Assembly (NCBI RefSeq): GCF_001642695.1
Contig: NZ_LWCC02000005.1
Span: 3,521,736-3,556,529, forward strand
Reading direction: 5' to 3'
DNA: 34,794 bases
DNA from: Streptomyces chilikensis
GTDB lineage: Bacteria > Actinomycetota > Actinomycetes > Streptomycetales > Streptomycetaceae
Shown: positions 30,562 through 34,794 of the stretch, one piece after another
Layout of the letters: every line of letters starts with the position of its first letter
Numbering within the stretch: position 1 is the first letter of the stretch
Notes under the pieces: model-generated
Told to the model about the DNA's origin: nothing
Databases searched by the model: none
What the model saw: the letters and a program-made list of their open reading frames with translations, nothing else
Made by a program: the position numbers and the translations under genes

Positions 30562-31911
30562 ATGGCCGGTGACGGAGGCGGTAGGCCGGACGACGGCGCC
30601 GCCGAGGCGCTCGACCGTCCCCTGCCCGACGGCGTGCGCCGCCGGGTCGTGCAGATCGCCGCGGACGCGTTCGGCTCGCTGACCGTCTCGGAACTCCCCG
30701 CCCAGCTCCGCCAGTACGCCCGCTTCACGCCCAGCAGACGCGCCAAGTTCGCGGGCAACGCGATGGCCGCCGCCCTGGAGGCCGAGGCCCAGTTCCGGCA
30801 GCGCGTCGGGGAGAAGTTCCGCGAGGCCCAGCCGGAACTGGCGGCGGCCCTGGACACCGGCGCCCCGCCGCCGGCCGCGGACCCGCTGGACGTGGCGGCG
30901 GCCGCGTACGTGCTGCGCCCGCCCGGCTGGGTCAAGCTGGTGACCGCCGCCGGCGAGGAGGCGCAGCGCGCCGAGGCGGAACGGGCCGACGAGGAGACCC
31001 GGGCCGAACTGGAGCGGCTGCGCGCCGAGGCGGCCGCCGCCCGCGACCAGGTCCGCACCGAGACCGAACGGCTGCGCGCCGAGCTGGAGGCCGCGCGCAA
31101 GGAGGCCGAGTCGCTGCACCGCAAGCTGCGTTCGGCGCTCAGCGACGTCAGGCGCGGAGAGGCCGCGCAGCGCAAACTCCGCGGCGAGCTCGACGAGGTC
31201 AAGGCGCACGCGCAGGCCCAGGTGTCCGCGGCGGAGAGCGAGAGCCGGCGGCTCAAGGCCCGGCTCGCCGAGACCGAGGCGGCCCTGGAGGCCGGCCGCA
31301 AGGCGGTCCGGGAGGGCCGCAGCATCGAGGACATGCGGGCCCGGCTGCTGCTGGACACCGTGCTGGAGGCGGCCCAGGGGCTGCGCCGCGAACTGGCCCT
31401 GCCCCCGGTGTCGGTGTGGCCCGCCGAGACCGTCGACGCGGTCGAGCCGGGCCGGATGACGCCCAAGGACATCGCCGCCCGGGCGCTCTCCGAGGACGAC
31501 CCGGCCATCCTGGACCAGCTGCTGGCGCTGCCCCAGGCCCATCTGGTGGTCGACGGCTACAACGTCACCAAGACCGGCTATCCGCAGATGCCGCTGGAGC
31601 AGCAGCGGCTGCGGCTGCTGGGCCAGCTCTCCGCCCTGGCCGCGCAGACCGGCTGCGAGGTCACCTGCGTCTTCGACGGCGCCGAACTGGCCGCCCCCGT
31701 GCTGCTGGCGCCGCCGCGCGGGGTGCGGGTGCTGTTCTCCAAGGCGGGGGTCACCGCCGACGAGCTGATCCGCCAGCTGGTGCGGGCCGAACCCTCCGGC
31801 CGGCCGGTCGTGGTGGCCTCCACCGACCGCGAGGTCGCCGACGGGGTGGCCCGCGCGGGCGCCCGCCCGGTCGCCTCCGCGGTGCTCCTCAAGCGCTTCA
31901 GCCGCGGCTGA
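30562..31911 (+). CDS. NYN-domain (YacP-like) putative ribonuclease with long coiled coil
   Basis: 449 residues. The N-terminal 130 are helical (VRRRVVQIAADAFGSLTVSEL...). A charged heptad-rich coiled coil spans about 130-265. The C-terminal PIN/NYN nuclease domain (about 320-449) resembles Bacillus Rae1/YacP. Its acidic metal site is visible in VVDGYNVTKTGYP (D331), CVFDGAEL, KAGVTADELI and VASTDREVAD. YacP alone is about 170 aa, so this is an extended actinobacterial form. It probably cleaves RNA, perhaps ribosome-associated mRNA by analogy with Rae1. The ATG at 30562 (MAGDGGG) has GAGGG about 10 nt upstream. It follows the zinc-ribbon gene. Confidence 0.88.
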   Translation: MAGDGGGRPDDGAAEALDRPLPDGVRRRVVQIAADAFGSLTVSELPAQLRQYARFTPSRRAKFAGNAMAAALEAEAQFRQRVGEKFREAQPELAAALDTGAPPPAADPLDVAAAAYVLRPPGWVKLVTAAGEEAQRAEAERADEETRAELERLRAEAAAARDQVRTETERLRAELEAARKEAESLHRKLRSALSDVRRGEAAQRKLRGELDEVKAHAQAQVSAAESESRRLKARLAETEAALEAGRKAVREGRSIEDMRARLLLDTVLEAAQGLRRELALPPVSVWPAETVDAVEPGRMTPKDIAARALSEDDPAILDQLLALPQAHLVVDGYNVTKTGYPQMPLEQQRLRLLGQLSALAAQTGCEVTCVFDGAELAAPVLLAPPRGVRVLFSKAGVTADELIRQLVRAEPSGRPVVVASTDREVADGVARAGARPVASAVLLKRFSRG

Positions 31912-31939
31912 GCGTCACCGCGTCCCTTCTGCCACTTCA

Positions 31940-31955
31940 CCGCCCCTATGGGCGG
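31940..31955 (+). terminator. Weak hairpin after the NYN gene
   Basis: CCGCCC-CTAT-GGGCGG followed by GTTG. The stem is short (6 bp), about 28 nt after the stop. Confidence 0.4.
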
Positions 31956-32008
31956 GTTGACCGTTTCCGGCCGCGACGCAAAGTCATCCGGACGTCACCG
32001 CAGGTGAG

Positions 32009-32025
32009 TTGCGCGCAAAGTTTGC
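32009..32025. promoter_or_regulatory. Overlapping palindromes upstream of the first NlpC/P60 gene
   Basis: TTGCGCGCAA (32009-32018) and GCAAA-G-TTTGC (32015-32025) overlap by 4 bases, 30 bp before the -35. They are probable regulator-binding sites. Confidence 0.45.
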
Positions 32026-32055
32026 AGGCGGGGGCGAGATTTTTCACCCGAGGAT

Positions 32056-32085
32056 TTGAACTGATCACAGGAGGGTCACTAGGGT
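32056..32085 (+). promoter_or_regulatory. Housekeeping-type promoter of the first NlpC/P60 gene
   Basis: TTGAAC (32056-32061), 18-bp spacer, TAGGGT (32080-32085): the best -35/-10 pair in the window. Transcription would start near 32092, giving a leader of about 107 nt with a CCTTCGC/GCGAAGG stem (32098-32104/32132-32138). That leader does not show the conserved c-di-AMP (ydaO) riboswitch core. Confidence 0.65.
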
Positions 32086-32198
32086 CAGGCCATCGAACCT
32101 TCGCTCGGGTGATCGCTCAGAGGGAGTGACGGCGAAGGCTCACCGCCCGCCAGGTGTGCTCTCCGGCAGGCGGCTGATGGCAGAAGGAGACCGCCCAC

Positions 32199-33224
32199 GT
32201 GGCGTCCCACCGTCGACCCAAGCAGCCGAGCCGCGCACGCGTCACCGTGCTGACCACCGCCGCGGCCGCCGCCGTCGTCCTCGGCGGCAACTCCGCCCAG
32301 GCCGCGCCCGCCAAGCCCAGCAAGGGCGAGGTCAAGGAGAAGGTCGACAAGCTCCACGAAGAGGCGGAGCAGGCCACCGAGAAGTACAACGGGGCCAAGG
32401 AGAAGCAGAAGAAGCTCGAGAAGGAGATCGACTCCCTCCAGGACAACGTCGCCCGGGGGCAGGAGGAGCTCAACGAGCTCCGCGACGCGATCGGCCTGGC
32501 CGCCGCCGCCCAGTACCGCAGCGGCACCATCGACTCCTCGATGCAGCTCTTCCTCTCCGCCGACCCGGACGACTACCTCGACAAGGCCTCCACCCTCGAC
32601 CAGCTGAGCAACCAGCAGGTCGAGGCCCTGGCCGAGATCCAGGACAAGCAGCGCGAGCTCGCCCAGCAGCGCCAAGAGGCCACCACCAAGATGGAGGACC
32701 TCAGCGAGACCACCGAGGAGCTGGGCAAGCGGCAGAAGGAGGTCAAGGCCAAGCTGGCCGAGGCCCAGAAGCTGCTCAACACCCTGACCGCCGCCGAGCG
32801 TGCCGAGATGGCCCAGGAGGAGACGAAGGCCGCCCAGGAGTCGGCGTCGCTCGCCGGAAGCGGCGGGGCCGCCGCCTCGGGCCGCGCCTCGGCCGCCTTC
32901 GCCGCCGCCCAGACCAAGATCGGCACGCCGTACGTGTACGGCGCCACCGGTCCCGGCTCCTTCGACTGCTCCGGCCTCACCTCGTGGGCCTACGCCCAGG
33001 CCGGTGTCGGCCTGCCGCGCACCTCCCAGCAGCAGGCCAGCTACGGCACGCGCATCGGGATGAGCGAACTCAAGGTCGGCGACCTGGTCATCTTCTACAG
33101 CGACCTGCACCACGTCGGCCTCTACGCCGGCAACGGCCAGGTGCTGCACGCGCCGCGCACCGGCACCAACGTGCGCTACGAGTCGATCAACAACATGCCG
33201 TTCCAGTTCGGCGTCCGGGTCTGA
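32199..33224 (+). CDS. Secreted NlpC/P60 peptidoglycan endopeptidase (C40 family)
   Basis: Cleaves peptide stems in peptidoglycan outside the cell; RipA/RpfI-like. The 341 residues have a signal peptide (VTVLTTAAAAAVVLGGNSAQAAPA), written here as VTVLTTAAAAAVVLGG then NSAQAAPA. A long coiled coil spans about 40-215, with the DPDDYLDKASTLDQL signature. A Gly/Ala linker follows, then the NlpC/P60 domain (about 235-341). The catalytic set is C257 in FDCSGLTSWAY, H305 in HHVGLYAG and third residue H317 in VLHAPRTG. The coiled coil is expected to regulate or target the enzyme. The GTG at 32199 has AGAAGGAGA about 9 nt upstream. A paralogue lies directly downstream. Confidence 0.96.
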   Translation: MASHRRPKQPSRARVTVLTTAAAAAVVLGGNSAQAAPAKPSKGEVKEKVDKLHEEAEQATEKYNGAKEKQKKLEKEIDSLQDNVARGQEELNELRDAIGLAAAAQYRSGTIDSSMQLFLSADPDDYLDKASTLDQLSNQQVEALAEIQDKQRELAQQRQEATTKMEDLSETTEELGKRQKEVKAKLAEAQKLLNTLTAAERAEMAQEETKAAQESASLAGSGGAAASGRASAAFAAAQTKIGTPYVYGATGPGSFDCSGLTSWAYAQAGVGLPRTSQQQASYGTRIGMSELKVGDLVIFYSDLHHVGLYAGNGQVLHAPRTGTNVRYESINNMPFQFGVRV

Positions 33225-33304
33225 GCGTCCCGCCGACCCGGATCCGCCGCCCGAAACCCGCCGGCCTTCACCCGGTCGGATGAAACCGGGCGACCCGAAC
33301 TGAC

Positions 33305-33346
33305 CCCGCGCCCCGCCGATGACCTGCGTCAGAGGCGGGGCGCGGG
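33305..33346 (+). terminator. Terminator between the two NlpC/P60 genes
   Basis: CCCGCGCCCCGCC (33305-33317) pairs perfectly with GGCGGGGCGCGGG (33334-33346); the loop holds an inner TGAC/GTCA pair. It ends transcription of the first gene, so the second has its own promoter. Confidence 0.85.
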
Positions 33347-33367
33347 CATGTTCGCACCCGGGGGTCT

Positions 33368-33397
33368 TTGGAGGAGACCCGGAGACGGGGCTACTGT
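33368..33397 (+). promoter_or_regulatory. Promoter of the second NlpC/P60 gene with operator-like repeats
   Basis: TTGGAG (33368-33373), 18-bp spacer, TACTGT (33392-33397). An inverted repeat GGGTCT-N7-AGACCC (33362-33380) covers the -35. Direct repeats of CCGGCACCGTG at 33412-33422 and 33433-33443 lie 21 bp apart, just after the expected start point. Confidence 0.5.
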
Positions 33398-33501
33398 CTG
33401 GCGCGTTTCCCCCGGCACCGTGGGGAGCGGGTCCGGCACCGTGCGTGACGGTCCCGTCAGGTCCGTCTGGTTCGCCAGCTCCGAAGGGAGTGCGGTTTCC
33501 C

Positions 33502-34572
33502 GTGGGTTGTCATCGCCGGCTCGCACCGCGCCGCCTCGCACCGCGCCGCCCCGTACCCGCCGGCCGCGCGCCCTCCGCGCCCGGCGCCGCCGGACTCACC
33601 GCCGCGGTGCTCTCGGTCGCCGCCGCGGCCCTCGGGGTCGCCCCGGGCGCGGCCGCCGCGCCCGGGGAGCCGGACGGGCCCGGGAACACCCGGTCCGAAC
33701 TGGACCGGCTGTACACCGAGGCCGAACAGGCCGTCGAGGCCTTCAACCGGGCCGACGAACGCGCCGGCCGGCTCCGCGAGGAGATCGACGCGGCCCAGGA
33801 CCGGATGGCCCGGCAGCAGGAGAGGGTCAACGGCCTGCGCGAGCGGCTCGGTTCGCTGGCCGGGGCGGAGTACCGTTCCGGCGGCATGGACCCGTCGCTG
33901 GCCCTGCTGCTCTCCTCCGACCCCGAGGACTACCTCGACAAGGCGTCGGTGCTGGACCGGATCGGCTCCCGCCAGGCCGGTGAACTGGGCCGTCTGCGCG
34001 GAGCGCTGCGCGAACTCGGCCAGCACCGCGAGGAGGCGGTGGCGGACCTCGCCGAGCTCGAACGCGCCCGCGAGGACGTGGCGACCCACCGGCGGACGGT
34101 GGAGCGGAAGCTGGCCCGGGCGCGGAAGCTGCTGAACGCGCTGCCGGAGGACGAGCGCGCCGAGTGGGAGCGGGCCACCCGGTCCGGACGCGACCTGCCG
34201 CCGCCCGGCGGCGACGCGGTGGCCTCCGGGCGCGCGGCCGCCGCGCTGGCCGCGGCGCGGTCCGCGCTGGGGCGGCCGTACATCTGGGGCGCCAACGGGC
34301 CGCACGCCTTCGACTGCAGCGGGCTCACGCAGTGGGCCTGGAGCCAGGCCGGGGTCTCCCTGCCGCGCACCTCGCAGGCGCAGCGGGCGGCGGGGCGTCA
34401 GGTGCCGCTGTCCCAGGCGCGGCCGGGGGATCTGGTGACGTACCGGTCCGACGCCAGCCACGTCGCCATCTACGCCGGCGGCGGCCAGGTCATCCACGCC
34501 CCCCGGCCGGGCGCCGCCGTCCGCTACGACCCGGTGGACATGCTGCCCCTGGCCTCGGTCACCCGGCCCTGA
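33502..34572 (+). CDS. Second secreted NlpC/P60 peptidoglycan endopeptidase (paralogue)
   Basis: 356 residues with the same plan as the gene upstream: signal peptide, coiled coil containing DPEDYLDKASVLDRI, then the catalytic domain with C272 in FDCSGLTQWAW, H320 in SHVAIYAG and H332 in VIHAPRPG. The core sequences are clearly paralogous (for example SGLTxWAxxQAGVxLPRTSQ). The N-terminus has a duplicated LAPRR-LAPRR before the hydrophobic segment, and the linker is shorter and Pro-rich. Codons are more GC-rich and Lys is largely replaced by Arg. The start is the GTG at 33502 with AAGGGAG about 11 nt upstream; the frame is open further upstream through the promoter. Confidence 0.93.
   Translation: MGCHRRLAPRRLAPRRPVPAGRAPSAPGAAGLTAAVLSVAAAALGVAPGAAAAPGEPDGPGNTRSELDRLYTEAEQAVEAFNRADERAGRLREEIDAAQDRMARQQERVNGLRERLGSLAGAEYRSGGMDPSLALLLSSDPEDYLDKASVLDRIGSRQAGELGRLRGALRELGQHREEAVADLAELERAREDVATHRRTVERKLARARKLLNALPEDERAEWERATRSGRDLPPPGGDAVASGRAAAALAAARSALGRPYIWGANGPHAFDCSGLTQWAWSQAGVSLPRTSQAQRAAGRQVPLSQARPGDLVTYRSDASHVAIYAGGGQVIHAPRPGAAVRYDPVDMLPLASVTRP
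33520..33549 (+). repeat. Perfect 15-bp tandem duplication in the signal-peptide region
   Basis: CTCGCACCGCGCCGC occurs twice back to back (33520-33534, 33535-33549), giving LAPRR-LAPRR in the n-region of the second NlpC/P60 protein. The unit keeps the reading frame. Confidence 0.95.
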
Positions 34573-34618
34573 CGCCGCGCGGCCGCCGGAGAGATCCTCC
34601 CTCCCGCGTCCGCGGGCG
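34567..34618 (+). repeat. 3' module copy 1, at the end of the second NlpC/P60 gene
   Basis: A 23-bp sequence starting CCCTGACGCCGCG (34567-34589) includes the stop codon of the hydrolase gene. It is followed by the hairpin CCCGCG-TC-CGCGGG (34604-34617). The same 23 bp plus hairpin recurs at 34726, and each copy looks like a terminator module. Confidence 0.75.
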
Positions 34619-34644
34619 CCCCGGCCGCCCGCACAGGAGACGCC

Positions 34645-34731
34645 ATGCGCGCACCCTCGTCGCACCGGCCCCGGCCCCGGGTGCACACGGTGCGAGGGTC
34701 CGGGGCCGGCGCGCCGGGAGCACGCCCCTGA
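34645..34731 (+). CDS. Putative 28-codon ORF between the two module copies
   Basis: Encodes an Arg/Pro/Gly-rich peptide beginning MRAPSSHRPRPRVHTVRG, with AGGAG 5 nt before the ATG. Its stop falls in the second copy of the 3' module exactly as the hydrolase stop falls in the first. It has no membrane segment or known motif. The sequence also contains complementary segments in A-B-A'-B' order (34653-34667 with 34688-34699; 34671-34680 with 34700-34709). It may be a leader or small-protein gene, or chance. Confidence 0.35.
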   Translation: MRAPSSHRPRPRVHTVRGSGAGAPGARP

Positions 34732-34771
34732 CGCCGCGCGGCCGCCGGGGGCCCGCCCGCGTCCGCGGGCG
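34726..34771 (+). repeat. 3' module copy 2
   Basis: Repeats the 23 bp of copy 1 exactly (34726-34748), then after a shorter spacer the CCCGCG-TC-CGCGGG hairpin (about 34756-34769). The copies are 159 bp apart. Nothing further is recognised to the window end. Confidence 0.75.
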
Positions 34772-34794
34772 ACGACGGGAACGCCCGCCGGGCC

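Noticed and set aside
31993-32012. MtrA-type direct repeat (GTCAC-N5-GTGAG) before the first NlpC/P60 gene
   Set aside because: One half-site deviates from the GTnAC-type motif as I recall it, and such short motifs are frequent in this DNA. Too weak to list as a site.
32086-32198. c-di-AMP (ydaO-type) riboswitch in the leader of the first NlpC/P60 gene
   Set aside because: Such switches precede many Streptomyces wall hydrolases, but the conserved core is not visible here; only a CCTTCGC/GCGAAGG stem and small hairpins are seen. A covariance search could overturn this.

Overview
This window looks like chromosomal core DNA of a Streptomyces-type actinomycete. The evidence is the very high G+C (by eye about 70% or more), frequent GTG starts, the actinobacterial split respiratory cluster (ctaCDF, then ctaE-qcrCAB), an actinobacterial SAM-IV riboswitch and paired secreted NlpC/P60 hydrolases. 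No insertion sequence, phage gene, rRNA, tRNA or CRISPR array is visible. From memory the gene order resembles the SCO2135-SCO2170 area of S. coelicolor; this was not checked by alignment.

Layout. 1-3117: a SAM methyltransferase cut by the window edge and a DUF3043 membrane protein (minus strand), divergent from a membrane-stress pair, pspA-pspAA, then a small conserved protein. 3312-6569: cobalamin nucleotide-loop genes, namely a CobU fused to a degenerate metallo-beta-lactamase-like domain and CobT, with a methyltransferase between them. 6765-12679: an RND exporter, a PfkB-family sugar/nucleoside kinase and an unknown membrane-anchored protein. 12756-15871: a Fe-S insertion protein (ErpA/IscA type) divergent from quinolinate synthase NadA, itself a [4Fe-4S] enzyme, and a cysteine-desulfurase-like gene converging on nadA. 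16195-25602: the terminal respiratory chain, ctaC-ctaD-ctaF, an L,D-transpeptidase lipoprotein, a degenerate receiver-domain protein, then ctaE-qcrC-qcrA-qcrB. 25828-28622: trpD, a SAM-IV riboswitch, an 8-codon leader ORF and a SufS-like cysteine desulfurase. 28824-31911: a small secreted peptide, a stand-alone Lrp/AsnC-type sensor domain, a rhomboid protease, a zinc-ribbon protein and a NYN-domain nuclease. 32199-34572: two tandem secreted NlpC/P60 peptidoglycan hydrolases, followed by a duplicated hairpin module and a 28-codon ORF.

How the genes fit together. The bc1 complex (QcrCAB) and the aa3 oxidase (CtaCDEF) form the supercomplex that passes electrons from menaquinol to oxygen. Fe-S supply (the ErpA-like protein and two desulfurase-like proteins) sits close to Fe-S consumers (NadA and the Rieske protein QcrA). 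Envelope functions recur: PspA, the L,D-transpeptidase, the rhomboid protease, the RND pump and the two NlpC/P60 proteins.

The points most worth a second look are regulatory or architectural. They are the SAM-IV riboswitch that appears to gate an 8-codon arginine-rich ORF; a desulfurase gene with an eroded C-terminal domain that reads without a stop into nadA; a perfect 21-bp palindrome over the ctaE start; inverted repeats flanking the nadA promoter and in front of ctaC; the MBL-CobU fusion; and a set of genes without Shine-Dalgarno sequences that carry a -10-like hexamer 6-8 nt before the start codon.
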